64,000 nt of DNA, taken from Chalciporus piperatus (Eukaryota > Basidiomycota > Agaricomycetes > Boletales > Boletaceae). The stretch lies in assembly GCA_038093975.1 (NCBI GenBank), contig JBBPTG010000046.1, positions 106,865 to 170,864 of the forward strand. Direction: 5' to 3'. Position 1 is the stretch's first letter. Each line of letters begins with the position of its first letter. The notes under the pieces were generated by a model. It ran no database searches. It was not told the DNA's origin and saw only the letters and a program-made list of their open reading frames with translations. This document shows positions 1 to 11,816 of the stretch, one piece after another. Both the position numbers and the translations under genes were made by a program.

Positions 1-2
1 CA

Positions 3-1342
3 GGACCACGTTTCATTCGCACGACAGATCGAGAACTGAAGCTATCCACTTCTATTGCCTCGCAACGCCTTCCGTCTGCTTTCACACGAGCAGAAGCACT
101 TCTTGATTCAGGAGCTAATGCTATCTTCGTTGATCGGAGATGGGCTGATAAAATCAAATTACCCCTCGTGCAACTCAGACATCCACTTACGGTGTACAAC
201 GTGGACGGAACACATAACTCCGCTGGACAGATAACACACTGTGCGGAAATCATTATCCATTTCAACGGACATCGTGAGAAGGCCATTGCAGAAGTCACTG
301 ATCTCGGAAAGAATCAGGTGATACTAGGATACGCATGGCTGAAGCAACACAATCCGGAGATAGATTGGAACAAAGGAACGGTCCACATGACACGTTGTCC
401 TTGGTCTTGTTCCGTCTTACGAGATAAACCACCATTCGCACGACAACTTGATGATGAAGAACGAAATTCTCTTCGTCACATCAACGCCGCAAAGAGGGAG
501 GTACCTGAACCAAAAATGGAAAAGACTCCAGAAGAGCTTGTTCCAAAAGAATATCACAAGTATATCCACCTGTTCAAGAAAAAGGAATCTGAACGCATGC
601 CAACCCGTAAGCCGTGGGATCATGCAATTGACCTGAAAGACACCTATAAGCCAAAAAAGGGTCGCCTTATCCCACTCTCTGTTACGGAACAAGAAGAAGT
701 CAGCGCGTTCATTGATGATCAGCTCAAGAAAGGATACATTCGTCCTTCCAAATCTGAGCAGACTTCTCCCGTGTTCTTCGTTCCTAAGAAAGATGGCAAG
801 AAACGCATGGTTCGAGATTACCGTTATCTGAATGAACACACGGTGAAAAACAATTACCCGCTACCCCTCATTTCCCAATTGGTTGATAAACTAAAAGGTG
901 CAAAACTGTTTACCAAAATGGACTTACGCTGGGGATACAACAACGTCCGCATCAAAGAAGGCGATGAATCTAAAGCCGCATTTGTATGCTTCCGTGGCGC
1001 CTTCGAACCCTTGGTCATGTACTTCAGATTATGCAATTCTCCTGCAACATTCCAAACCATGATGAACGACATCTTCTCGGATATGGAAGACACCGTTGTT
1101 GTCTACATTGATGACATCATGATCTTTACCAAATCCGACGACCCTGCTGTCCATGCCAAGATAGTCAGAGAAGTTCTTCGTCGCCTAGAAGAGAATGACC
1201 TTTTCGTCAAACCAGAGAAATGTGTCTTCCATACCAAAGAAGTAGAATTCTTGGGAATGACAATTACTCCCGAGGGAATCAGGATGGATGACGATAAGGT
1301 CAAGGCAATCACCGAATGGCCAACTCCGACAAATGTCAGAGG
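3..1342 (+). pseudogene. Gypsy I pol, first segment: protease and reverse transcriptase
   Basis: The frame is open from base 3 and enters from outside the window. The aspartic protease active site reads LLDSGAN (about 102-122). The RT domain follows: motif B' region SPATFQ and the catalytic YIDD at about 1112, then the FLGM motif near 1250. The segment stops at the MITE that begins at 1343, so the natural product is interrupted between RT and RNase H. No other stop or frameshift was seen here, suggesting the element was intact when the MITE arrived. Confidence 0.92.
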
Positions 1343-2031
1343 TAGTGTTTAAAAGTCCAGTTAAGTTAAGTTTTTATACCTCTTTTGACAAAACTGTAAC
1401 TGTAACTGGTTATCAATTTCGGCAAAATCAGTTTAACTGAACTGAAACTCTACATAACTGTCATATCAGTTATGGTCCAGTTTGTGACCGGTTTGTGACC
1501 GGTTTTTTGTAATAACTGGACACACATTAGAAAGCCCTAATTCGTAGCTTTAAAATGACCCCTGGATCATGTGATTTGGTTCAGTCCTTGTGAAGATATG
1601 CTCATTTTATTATATTACCATGATTATCATATGTTTTGGTGGATATAGCATTGGAAGGGAGGTCAAGTTAAGTAAAATACAAGCAAATATGTAATCTCAG
1701 CAGTGCAAATTAACATGTGTATTTGAGTTGAGTGTGTCTCAATCAGTCATTTCATCAATTTACTTCAATATTCAGAAAGAAAGTCAAATAAGGTCGGAAA
1801 AATTTGTAAAAAATCAGGAAAAATAGTGGTAGATGACCATATATAGGTTATTATTTATAACCAGTTATAACCAGTTTGTGTACAGTTTTGTAAAATTTTG
1901 GAAGTGACAAGACTGTAACTGAAACTGGACGTAACCAGTTACAATTTTTCACCCAGTTTCAGTTATATTTCGCTCCAGTTAAGTTAAGTTTCGGTTTTTT
2001 TCCAGTTATGTAACTGGACTTTTAAACACTA
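1343..2031. mobile_element. hAT-type MITE (family TAGTGTTTAAAAGTCC) inside Gypsy I pol
   Basis: 689 bp, no coding capacity, AT-rich. The ends are inverted repeats: TAGTGTTTAAAAGTCCAGTT at the left and its complement ending AAACACTA at the right. It is flanked by the 8-bp duplication GTCAGAGG (1335-1342 and 2032-2039). An 8-bp TSD and a TAGNG terminus are the hallmarks of hAT transposons. Subterminal copies of AACTGGT/ACCAGTT and AGTTAAGTTAAG are visible. Related MITEs with GTCCGGTC-type ends occur at 19259, 42892 and 49496. Confidence 0.9.
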
Positions 2032-2039
2032 GTCAGAGG

Positions 2040-4257
2040 TGTCAGAAGCTTCCTTGGGTTAGCAAACTTCTATCGCCGCTTCATTCAGGATTACGCCCAA
2101 GTGGCTAGACCCTTGAATGACCTTACCAAGAAGGATACGAAATTCGCATGGGAAGATGCGCAGAAGAACGCCTTCAACACGTTGAAACAGAAGTTCATCA
2201 CCGCTCCCATACTCGCTTTTCCAGACAATGATAAACGCTTCCGTCTAGAATCGGACGCATCTAACTACGCCACAGGTGCTGTTCTATCTATAGAACAAGG
2301 AGACAAATGGCACCCTGTCGCATTCTCTTCCCACTCCATGTCACCGGAAGAACGCAACTATCCTATCGCGGATAAAGAGATGCTAAGCGTTATCAGAAGT
2401 CTAGAACAATGGAGACATTATTTGGAGGGTTCCAAGCACGAGTTCGAAATCTGGAACGACCACGCAAATCTCCAGTTCTTCATGACTCGGCAAGATCTAA
2501 ATCGTCGCCAAGCACGTTGGTCTCAATATCTTAGCCGATTCAATTTCAAATGGTTACACAAGGCAGGTTCCCAAATGGGGAAAGCCGATGCCTTATCAAG
2601 AAGAGAAGATCACGCAATCGGTATCGAAGCAGATAACAAAGCTGTCCTCGTAATACCTCCGGACAGAATAGCTGCCACGTCAACTGTTCAACTCTCAACC
2701 GATTCCGATCTGATCAAGAACAAAATCAGAAAAGCAACCTTCAAAATACGTGAGACAGAAGTCAGGAAACTCTGTAAAGAACACGGCATTTGTGAAGAGT
2801 CAGATGGGATTCTGATTGACAAGAAAGGAAGGCTATATGTTCCTGAAGAAGAAGATCTCCGCATGGAGATTATTCGACTTCATCACGACACGCCCGTTGC
2901 TGGACATCCCGGAGATGAAAAGACAATTGAACTGCTACAACGCAGTTACGCCTGGCCAGGAATGGCTACGCTCGTAAAAGACTACGTCTCACGCTGTGAC
3001 AGATGTGCACGTTTCAAAGGGATAAACTATGCTCCTTCTGGAAAGCTCCGCCCCCTTGAAGTTCCGGATCTTCCCTGGGAACATATCTCTGCAGATTTCA
3101 CTACCGATCTGCCACTCTTGAATGGATTCGATTCTATTCTTGTCGTCGTTGACAGATTCTCCAAAGAAGTCGAATTCATTCCCTGCAACAAGACGGTTAC
3201 CGCTCTCGACACCGCCCGTCTTTACCTAACCCATGTATGGAAACATCATGGACTTCCTAAAACCATCATATCGGACCGAGGTCCGCAATTCACATCTCAA
3301 GTGATGAAAGACATATGCAAACGTCTTGGCATTACGCCCAAACTCTCCACCGCCTTTCATCCCCAAACTGATGGACAAACTGAACGTATGAATCGAGATC
3401 TACAACAGTATCTCCGTCTATTCACGTCAGAAAAACAAGAAGAATGGACTGATTGGTTGCCAATTGCGCAATTCTCATACAACTCGAAAAAGCAAGCTTC
3501 TACGTCTAAGGCACCTTTCAACGTCACGCACACATATTCCCCGAGGATGGGAATAGAGAATTACACGTCTAAAGCACCCGCTGCTACGGACTTTGTTGAC
3601 ACGCTTGCCAACACGTTGAAAGAAACCAAGGATAACATAATAGAAGCTCAGAAGCGTATGAAGGCGCAAGCCGACAAACACCGTTCTGAATCACCATCTT
3701 ACGAGATCGGTCAGAAAGTTTGGTTATCTACAGCTAATCTCCGCCTAGCGCAGAGATCTAAGAAACTTTCCCCACGATGGTTGGGTCCTTACGAAATCAC
3801 AACTCTGATTGGTCGGAACGCACTACGTTTGAAGCTTCCACGTACCATGAAAATTCACCCCGTCGTTAATGTTTCACGTGTCAAACCATATAAGGACAGG
3901 TTACGGAAGCAAACCGTTGACAAGCCTGGGCCTGTGATTGTGACAGAAGACAGAGATGATGAATATGAGGTGGACTACATCGTTGATTCTCGTTTACAGG
4001 GAAGAACCCTAAAATACCTCGTGCACTGGAAAGGCTATGCGGAATCTGATCGGACATGGGAACCACGATCGAATCTCAAGAATGCACAGGATGCAATAAG
4101 GGAATTCAACAAGATACATCCGTCCGCTCCACGATTCCTTCGCATGTCACGGAGTCTATTCGAGTCACTATTCCAGCCGTATGACAACTTAACGAGTCAG
4201 GTGGATAATGGACAAATCAATTGGTTGAATACCGTGCCGGATACCGAAAAGGTATAA
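2040..4257 (+). pseudogene. Gypsy I pol, second segment: RNase H, integrase, chromodomain
   Basis: Continues the frame after the MITE. RNase H: ESDASNYATGAVLS (about 2247-2290) and DKEMLSVIRSLEQWRHY. Integrase: HHCC zinc finger (HHDTPVAGHPG to CDRCARF, about 2880-3015), then the D,D35E core with ADFTTDLP, ISDRGPQFTS and TDGQTERMN. The C-terminal chromodomain (about 3955-4125) shows EYEVDYIVDSR, LVHWKGY and TWEP. Such domains tether fungal Gypsy integrases to methylated histone H3. The frame ends at TAA 4255-4257 with no internal stops. Confidence 0.92.
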
Positions 4258-4320
4258 GAGACTGATGTTTGACGGTCTTCACTCTCACGGTTTCTCTTCC
4301 ACAAACCACCATCATCACCA

Positions 4321-4878
4321 ATGGATCTCAACGACGTCTACGCTTGGGAGAATGTCCTCCGCGACATCTTCATTCGAAACTTCACTAGGGATCGAGGGAA
4401 CTTCGTCCTCTCCCTCCTCTTTATACTTTTCATCATCTGCAACGGTTGGATCCTCCGCATGCTCATCCCCTCTCTCCTCGCTTTCATCGCCATCGTCGTC
4501 ATCACCATCGCCATTCAGTATCTCATGTTCGCTCGGATGATCGTGACTAGACGGTCTACATCTATTGAGATCAACTGGGATTGGACGACAAGGTGGATGA
4601 AGCTAGTCGTGTGGCATCCGGATCTGAGCAAGTGGGACAATGTGATAGAGGTACAAGCAGAGAATCCTGATCAGCAGGAATGGCCCACAAACTGGCCTGA
4701 TCTCGCTCAACCTCCTATTCCCGACCCTGCACTCGTAGGTGCTCCCCACCTCGACGAAAACGATGGTAACCCATTCGAGCCACCAGTAACCTGGACGAAC
4801 AACAACCTTCAGGTCGCTGCTGCTCCGCCAGCGGATGGAGTACCGTGGATGAATCAAGGTCCACTCATCGAAGTCTGA
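4321..4878 (+). CDS. Gypsy I extra ORF after pol, predicted two-pass membrane protein
   Basis: 185 codons, ATG at 4321, 63 bp after the pol stop and 34 bp before the LTR, so inside the element in the position of env. Residues about 27-44 and 47-71 are almost purely hydrophobic (LLFILFIICN; LLAFIAIVVITIAIQYLM), predicting a hairpin of two membrane helices. A basic stretch (RMIVTRRS) and an acidic, proline-rich tail (about 100-185, many W, P and N) follow. No cysteine pattern, signal peptide or fusion motif was seen, so it is not shown to be an envelope protein. I do not recognise the family. The frame is uninterrupted, which hints that it is kept. Confidence 0.6.
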   Translation: MDLNDVYAWENVLRDIFIRNFTRDRGNFVLSLLFILFIICNGWILRMLIPSLLAFIAIVVITIAIQYLMFARMIVTRRSTSIEINWDWTTRWMKLVVWHPDLSKWDNVIEVQAENPDQQEWPTNWPDLAQPPIPDPALVGAPHLDENDGNPFEPPVTWTNNNLQVAAAPPADGVPWMNQGPLIEV

Positions 4879-4912
4879 TCGTCTAGGAATACGATCCATA
4901 GAGAGGGGGTAG

Positions 4913-5389
4913 TGTTACGAACGCTTCATTCCTTATCCTAATCATCCCTACATTTCCATTACGCTTACTAGGTTTCTCTTCGTTTCATGGACTTAGTCGT
5001 TTCACTTTCTCTTTTGTTATCTTATCTTATCGCATCACGTGACTTACTTACATAAGCTAGGTCTAGACCTTCGCTTACTAACTGATGACTCACCGCTCAT
5101 TCGTCAGCATCAGTCAGCATTACTTATCATATGACTCACGATTACTCATTCCGCAGTAGAGCTAGTTACGCCATTGGCTAGTAGTCAGTATGAGTCATAC
5201 CCAGTCACCTACGATAAGGTTTAGTCACAACATGTACAAACATTGACAATAGTATATAAACCCGGGTCAACAAGCACTGGACTCCCCAGTCTTGTTCTCC
5301 TGGAGTTTCCTCATCGAACCTCAGCCAAGTTCATCGGCTTGCTATTGTCTATTGTGAGTCTTAGCTCTTAGTTGAGTTGAGTCGTTTCA
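4913..5389 (+). repeat. Gypsy I 3' LTR
   Basis: 477 bp, starting TGTTACGAACGC and ending GTCGTTTCA. The boundaries are fixed by comparison with solo LTRs 35724-36199, 37928-38495 and 26767-27339, each of which has a perfect 5-bp TSD at exactly these termini. A TATA box (TATATAA, about 5251) lies in the right half. Two TGACTCA motifs lie near 5085 and 5133. Confidence 0.9.
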
Positions 5390-5676
5390 TCAATTGGGAA
5401 CATCCTTTGCCTTTCCTCATCATTGATGTGATAGTAGAGATTGGTAGATCCAGCAGGAAGAGCAGCATTATAGTCCATGACATTTGATGAATCTGAACTG
5501 GTAGAAAGGACACCTTCTGCTCCAATGATGGCACCGATAGCATAATGAATCAATTTGTGTGGGCTTTGTGTGAAGTGGAGTGAGTTGAGTGTGTCAACTG
5601 GGAGGCTGAGGCAATGGACCCAATGCCAATTATGAGGAGTCTGAGGTAAGCAGGTGTAGATGTTGATCTGAGCCAT
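5390..5676 (-). pseudogene. Host gene truncated by Gypsy I (possible HNH-nuclease family)
   Basis: Minus-strand ORF starting at ATG 5676 (MAQINIYTCLP) and open to the Gypsy I boundary, where it is cut after RMFPID. Its remaining part would lie beyond the element, outside the window. The stretch LYYHINDEERQRMFPID reminds me of N-terminal regions of agaricomycete proteins with an HNH endonuclease domain, but the catalytic part is absent, so this is a weak guess. An upstream in-frame ATG exists at 5778. It is divergent to RAD50 with 216 bp between start codons. Confidence 0.45.
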
Positions 5677-5892
5677 GAGCAGAACGTGTAGTAGCACAAT
5701 GAGATGGATAGGTGGATAGGAGGGGCAGTGACACGACACGCGACTCATGTGACATGTCGCGCTTCTACTAGGTGTCACGCGTCCTGACTCCTTTTCCCCA
5801 TCGCCTTTGACGGTGGACTCGCCGTTGTTCTAGCCTTTTTCGTTGTTTTGTAGTGAATCTACGCTTTGAGTAGCACTTGACCACGCACCATC
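5677..5892. promoter_or_regulatory. Divergent intergenic region upstream of RAD50
   Basis: 216 bp between the ATG of the truncated minus-strand gene and the RAD50 ATG. It must contain the RAD50 promoter and probably that of the divergent gene. No convincing TATA box was seen. It contains MluI-like ACGCGT (about 5777) and several CACG/CGTG cores. The Gypsy I LTR lies about 500 bp upstream of RAD50 and could supply ectopic regulation. Confidence 0.45.
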
Positions 5893-8800
5893 ATGTCGTG
5901 TCTCAACAAACTCGCCATCCGGGGGATACGCTCCTTTGACGACAAACAGGTCTCCGTCATCGAATTCTTCTCCCCAGTCACTGTCATCGTCGGCCACAAT
6001 GGAAGTGGAAAGACGACCATCATCGAATGTCTCAAGTACGCCACCACGGGCGATCAACCGCCCAACACGCGTGGTGGTGCATTCGTGCACGACCCCAAGA
6101 TGGCGAACGAGAAAGAGGTCAAAGCTCAGGTGAAGTTGAGGTTTCATGCTGCGAATGGTCAGAGGATGCTCGTCGTTCGAAATTTGTCGGTCACGGCGAA
6201 GAAGACGGGGTTGACGATGAAGACGCTCGAGAGTATTCTTGGGTTGGCGGATAGTAACGCCGACAAGGGTGGAAAGGTGCGCGTGTTCCGTACAACACTT
6301 GAGTTTCGAGCCGGGTACTCAGCTCGTTTGACTGACTCGTTTTTTTATATGTAGAGAGGGGTTATTTCAACCAAGTGCGCGGAGATGGATGCTGAAATTC
6401 CTCATCTATTGGGTGTTTCAAAGTCTGTCCTCGAGAATGTCATCTTCTGTCATCAAGAGGAATCTTACTGGCCGCTTGCTGAGCCTTCTGCTCTGAAGAA
6501 GAAGTTCGACGATATCTTCGAAGCGACGAGGTACGTCCCTCGCGCAACGTCCTATTGTCTCATTCCTATCATGTCGTGCAGGTATACCAAAGCTCTTGAT
6601 TCTATCAAATCCCTTCGCAAAGACCGTGTTGCTGATCTCAAGGCGGAGAAAGAACGTCTCGAGTCACTCAGCAAGGAAAAGGCCCATGCAGACAAACTTC
6701 GTACGCGTGTCGGCGAGGTCAACAATGCGATCACGTCTAAACAGCTTCAATACGAGGAATGTAAGGCTCAGTACGAAGAACTCGTCAAGAATAATGCTCG
6801 GTTCTACGAGTCCGCGACCAAGTTTCGGGAGTTGTACGTCAAGGTAGAGAATCTACAGCAGAAGAAGGAACACTATCAACAGGAGCTGTCGGAGGCTCGG
6901 GAGACTGTCCAGGAGATCGACGGTGCGGGATCCTGCTACGAAACTAGAACGAACCCACTGATTTGTGGTCAGGTTCCGACGAGGAGCTGCAATCTCGTTT
7001 GCGGAACTTTGACGAGAATATTGCCAAGCAGAAGCAGAACCGACGACGGTGTGAGTCAGAACGACAAGACCTTGAGGACGAACTCACGAAAGCGCGACGG
7101 ACCCATGTCGAACTCGTTAATGAGCATGGAGAGCTGGCTGCGGAAGCCAAGGCATGGACTCTATTACGCATGCTCACGGTCACACTGACACTTACATATG
7201 TTAGGCTCACGAACGTCGTCTGACCGAGCGCGAAGAGCTTATTCGAGATATTAGCGACAAGTACAACATCAAGGGATACAGTCACAGTCCTCTCGAACGC
7301 GAAAAGGTCAACGAGTTTATCACTCGCCTCGACGACCTCCAGCGAAAGCAACGTGCCGAGTACGAGAAGCTTCAGAGCGAGAGTCGAGCCAAGAACGACG
7401 AGTTCAATCGCAAGTCGAGACAATTGCACACTGAGCTGGAGAGTTTGAAAATGCAGCGGAGCAACGCTCGAGAGCATATTGTTCGTTCCGACTCGCTTGC
7501 CGTTTCTACTACTGACCATGTGCTACTCTCCTTTTCGTACAGAAAGAGAAGCAAGATGCGATCTCCAAGGCTGAGGTGGCGGTCGAGACGATGCAAGGTC
7601 TCGCATCTGAGCTCCGGACGCTGTCTGGGGACATCGAAGAGAAGAAGCTTCGACTAGAGAAGCTCAAAGCGGACATCAAAGCTGCCAACTTTGAGGAACG
7701 GTTGGCTGAGCGTGCGTCCAAGGCGAGAGTGATGGAGGACAAGCGGGACAGTCTGAACGGGGAACTCAGGAGTTTGAGTCTTCAGGCTGACTCGAGAGCA
7801 CGATTAGACTTGAAACGCGCGGAAAAGAGGAGTCGGGCTGCAGAGGTCAAGAATTTGTGCGTGTGTGATTGGCATTCGGGTGAGACACTGATGGATTTTT
7901 CATTTGCAGACTGGAGTTGAGCAATCTGAAATTCAGGAGGCTGGTGGGCAAGGATGCACGCGAGGAGAATATGGAGCGCGAAGTCGATCGTATCGCAAGG
8001 TATATCTTTCCTTTCACTTGATTTGATTCCTCGATTTTACTTGCGCGATTCGGTTCAGAGAGAAGGAACACGAGCTCGCTGAAGCGGAGGCTGAATCTGC
8101 AGCTGTCAACAAGGCGTTACAGACGACTGAGACAAAGCTCTCGCAAGCCAAGGCTCAGGTCAAAACCAAGCGCGATGAACTGAAAGGTACGCCCCTTCAC
8201 CACGTCCGTTTCATGTTCCTCAAAATAGAATGGCTCGGGCAGCCCTCGAGAATGCATTGAAAGAGAATATACATGGTGGTGTTCCCCTCAACGAGGCGCT
8301 CGAAGATGCACGGAAGATGGTAGCCGATCTCACGAGGTCAGTCAGATCTAGACCGTAAAACCCAAAAACCCTCGCTAACCGGTAGCCGGGTATATGCGCC
8401 ATCGAACAGCGAAACGAGCAATAAAGCAGGCATGGCGGAAGTCTATGAGACACTTCTCACGGTTGGCAAGGCCAAGAAGACCTGTCAGGCGTGTAGCCGG
8501 CACATGGATGACAGGGAGCTCGCCGTGTTTGAGAAATACGTACGTCTGTTCTTTGTCCTATGTGTGACACGGTCGGACTGACGATCGGTCTCTTGTCTCT
8601 CTTCTCAACGTGGTATTTTGTGCGCGTGACGATGGGTGTGCCTGTGTGCCCGCGTGTATGTCTGTAGCTCAAGGATCAGATCAAGAAGAATTCGCCAGAG
8701 GCAGCCGCGGATGCGAAGGCGCAGTTGGATGAGTGGCAAACGGAGGTGGCGAGGTTGGAGGCTTTCTTGCCTTTCCAGGCGTCAAGGGATCGGGTCAAGG

Positions 8801-11252
8801 GGACCGAGATTCCGATATTGGAGAAACAGATCAAGACTGCGGAGGCTGAAGTACCCGATGCGAGTGAACAATCCGAGCAGGTGCGTCCTCCCACTCCCAC
8901 TCCCACTTCCCCCGCTCGACCCCGCTCGTGCTCTACGCCGCTCGTGCACAGTGAGGGCTCACGCACTCGATCACGTGACAGGCTGCACAACGAGTGAATG
9001 ACATCAAGAAAGACATTCGGGACATTGCCACGCTCAAGCAACACGCTACGACTGTGTCCAAGAGTCAATCCGAGATCGAGAGGTTGACGACCGAGATTTC
9101 GAATTTGGAAGACGAGTTGGCGACGACGGGGAGTAAGAAGACGGCCGATGACGTCCAGACCGAGCTGGACACGCTCTCGAATGAAATGTGAGCGCGTTAT
9201 CACCACGCCAACTCCATCCATTTCTGCCGCCGTCCGCCGAGTATGTATATGATTGCTGATGCTGATTGCTGACGTTCCTTGACAGTCGTACGAATGAACG
9301 TGAACGACAGGCTATCACGGCGGAACGTGATCGTCAACACTCGTCTGCCCGGACGTACGAAGGCGATCTCCACGCGATGGACAAGAAGGAAAACACACTC
9401 TCGAATCAAATTCGCGACAAAGATCTCACGGAAGAACGGATCGTTACCATGACGAACGAGATCAGCGGCCTGAGTGCCAGACTCAAGGTTTAATCTTTTC
9501 TCCATTCTGCTTCATTGAGTGTCGAACACGTTGCTGACGCGTATGTGGTTGTGCTTCCGTTGTCTAGGAACTGGACGGGAAACTTGGAGAGGCGCAAGCG
9601 CCGATCCAGAGATTGGAGCAAGAACACCAGAGGGTGCAGAGTGAGTTGAATGCGAGGATTGCAGAGGCACAGCGGGATTCACAGGAGATGAATATGAGCG
9701 TTGACAAACTGGACAATATCAACCGAATCGTCGATCGGTGAGTCCCTTGTTTTAAATCCGCCCCGCCGAACTTCTGAGTTGAATGTTTTCATATTCGGTG
9801 TCCTCCGGTGAAACGTGTGCGCGCGCGCGTAGTTATGTCCGTGACAAACGCGCCCAATCATTAACCGAATGCGCCGAGAAAATCGACCACTACGAAACTG
9901 AAATCTCCGAGCTGGGTATCAAGATCGAGCGCGTTCGAGAGACGATTGCGACGATCGATCGGGAGATAAACGAGAGTGGGAGTTTGATGTCGAACTTGAG
10001 GGATAACGTTCGGATAAGGAGGCTCGTGAAGGATATCGCGGCGACACAAGCTGAGATTGATTCATATGATATGGAGGGGGCGGCCAAGGCGAAGAGGAAT
10101 TTTGAGGATAGGTATCAGGTGGAGAAGCAGAGGGAGACGGAGATCCAGAGCAAGGTACGTGTGTTCGCTTCTGGACGCTTGGGGTCATGCGGGGTTTGGT
10201 GGTCTTCTGACGCTCATCTTGGTTTTTGTAGTACGCCCATATTGGAGGCGAAATCAGTTCCCTTCACGAGACGCTCAAACAAGCGGAGAAGGATTCGAGG
10301 GAGTTCAAGGATATCAATAAACAGTATACGGATCAGCTCGTCAAAGTCAAGGTGAGGTGTCATGGCGATGGTTTTGTTGCGGTCGGTTGACTTGGTGATG
10401 CTAGATGTCCGACATGGCGAACAATGACCTGGAAAAGTACGCAAAGGCATTGGACAAGTGGGCAATCTGATTCAATCTTTCGGACATGGTACTGATGAGT
10501 TCGTTAGCGCGATCATGAAGTATCATGGCTTGAAGATGGAGGAAGTGAACGACACCATGCGACATCTGTGGAATAAGACATACCAGGGAACGGGTGAGCC
10601 AAATGGATGCATTTCCGATTATGTCGTTCATGATACCGGTAGACATTGATGGTATTAAGATACGTTCTGATGTGGAAGGAGGGGCGTCGAAGCGGTCTTA
10701 CAACTACCGGGTGAGTGCTTCTTTTTGAGATAACGAGCGATAAGTGAGTCATCTCATGTGCGGATCTACGTGATAGGTTGTTATGACGAAGGACCAAGTC
10801 GAGATGGACATGCGGGGACGTTGCTCTGCTGGACAAAAGATGCTTGCTTCGATCATCATTCGACTTGCGCTATCTGACTCGTTTGGCCAAAATTGTGGTA
10901 TTCTGGCGTTGGACGAACCGACGAATGCGTTGGATGTTGAGAACATCGACGCGTTGGCGGAGAGTCTTGTCGAGTGAGTCTGGCTTTGCTTCTGATGATT
11001 GCCTCTTTGTCTAATCACTATGGGCGCAGTATCATCAACGAACGGAAGAACCGTTCGAATTTCCAACTGGTCATTATCACTCACGATGAAAATTTCCTTC
11101 GCAAACTCGGACAGAGCGATGTGATGGAATATTACTGGTAATGTCAACGCATTTGCCTTATAGCGCCAAGCTGACTTGTGGGGCTATCCACTAGGCGCGT
11201 ATCGCGAGATTCAAGACAGAAGTCAGTTATCGAACGGCAGCGGTTCCGGTAG
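5893..11252 (+). CDS. RAD50: RAD50, ABC-ATPase/coiled-coil subunit of the MRN DNA-repair complex
   Basis: I resolve 22 exons: 5893-6276, 6355-6530, 6582-6922, 6973-7151, 7205-7480, 7543-7856, 7910-7999, 8059-8186, 8243-8336, 8386-8539, 8668-8880, 8982-9187, 9286-9487, 9568-9737, 9833-10154, 10232-10351, 10405-10457, 10508-10593, 10643-10710, 10777-10973, 11030-11137, 11195-11252. Together they make 3939 nt, 1312 codons plus TAG, the size usual for Rad50. The Walker A motif is GHNGSGKTT near residue 34; [15 protein letters not shown] follows in the N-lobe. The middle is coiled coil. The zinc hook CQAC is in exon 10. The C-lobe has signature GRCSAGQK, Walker B and D-loop [11 protein letters not shown], and H-loop ITHDE. 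With Mre11 and Nbs1/Xrs2 it tethers and processes double-strand breaks in the nucleus. Intron 4 (7152-7204) needs a GC donor. It looks intact. Confidence 0.95.
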
Positions 11253-11816
11253 GACGGCAGTTGGGGATCGTTGTTTGCGTTTGTTGGGGCTTTGTTGGGG
11301 GTCGCATGACCTGTCATATGTGGAATTTGAACAGCCTGAAAGAGAGGTTTTCCTGTCAGATTCTACCAATGAAATGGCTTGGGTCATCCAGGGCTAAGCT
11401 TAAAGTGCCTTTTGTCCGTGGCATGCCGGCATTTGGTTGCCAGCGCTCGACTGCCGGAACGTGGACGGACCGGAACTTGAATGACCTTTGCGTTGAGCGA
11501 GTTCAAGCCAGACATTCTGACGCGACAGGAAGCGATACGAGCCAGTCTATTTGAATGAATGTCCAAATCCCCCTCAGCGTTGAAAAGTTTTGGGACAGAC
11601 ACGACGTGACGGCGACACTACGGCGACCGAGAGTGGTTACGGCATTGCCAATTTCTAGGTTTGGTGTGTTCGATTTGAGAAGGAGCCGAATAACGAGGGA
11701 AAACGAATTCGATTATACTTGGATTATACCCTCGGGATTATTTACGATGGACGTTGGATGAATATAGCCTCTCAGGCCCTATTTCCCTCCCTCCAGATTC
11801 TCCCCTTCCTGCATCG
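11253..11816. other. Intergenic region between RAD50 and the RGS gene
   Basis: 564 bp without a convincing gene. Short open frames on both strands show no recognisable domain. It should hold the RAD50 3' UTR and the promoter of the downstream gene. A pyrimidine-rich stretch (about 11768-11810, CCCTATTTCCCTCCCTCCAG) lies just before the next ATG, as is common at fungal transcription starts. Confidence 0.5.

Larger units (their letters stand above)
1..5389 (+). mobile_element. Ty3/Gypsy retrotransposon (Gypsy I), 3' part with 3' LTR
   Basis: The 5' LTR, gag and the start of pol lie left of the window. Visible are protease, RT, RNase H, integrase and chromodomain, then a short extra ORF and the 3' LTR (4913-5389). 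The pol frame is broken only by a MITE at 1343-2031; without the MITE and one copy of its 8-bp TSD the frame joins perfectly (residues N-V-R-G-V-R-S-F-L-G). The purine tract GAGAGGGGG precedes the 3' LTR as the plus-strand primer. Domain order and the terminal chromodomain place it among chromoviruses. It ends inside a host gene (see 5390-5676). Confidence 0.93.

Noticed and set aside
4265..4540. Ser-rich ORF overlapping the Gypsy I extra ORF in another frame
   Set aside because: Low-complexity shadow of the membrane-protein frame, which is longer and better placed.
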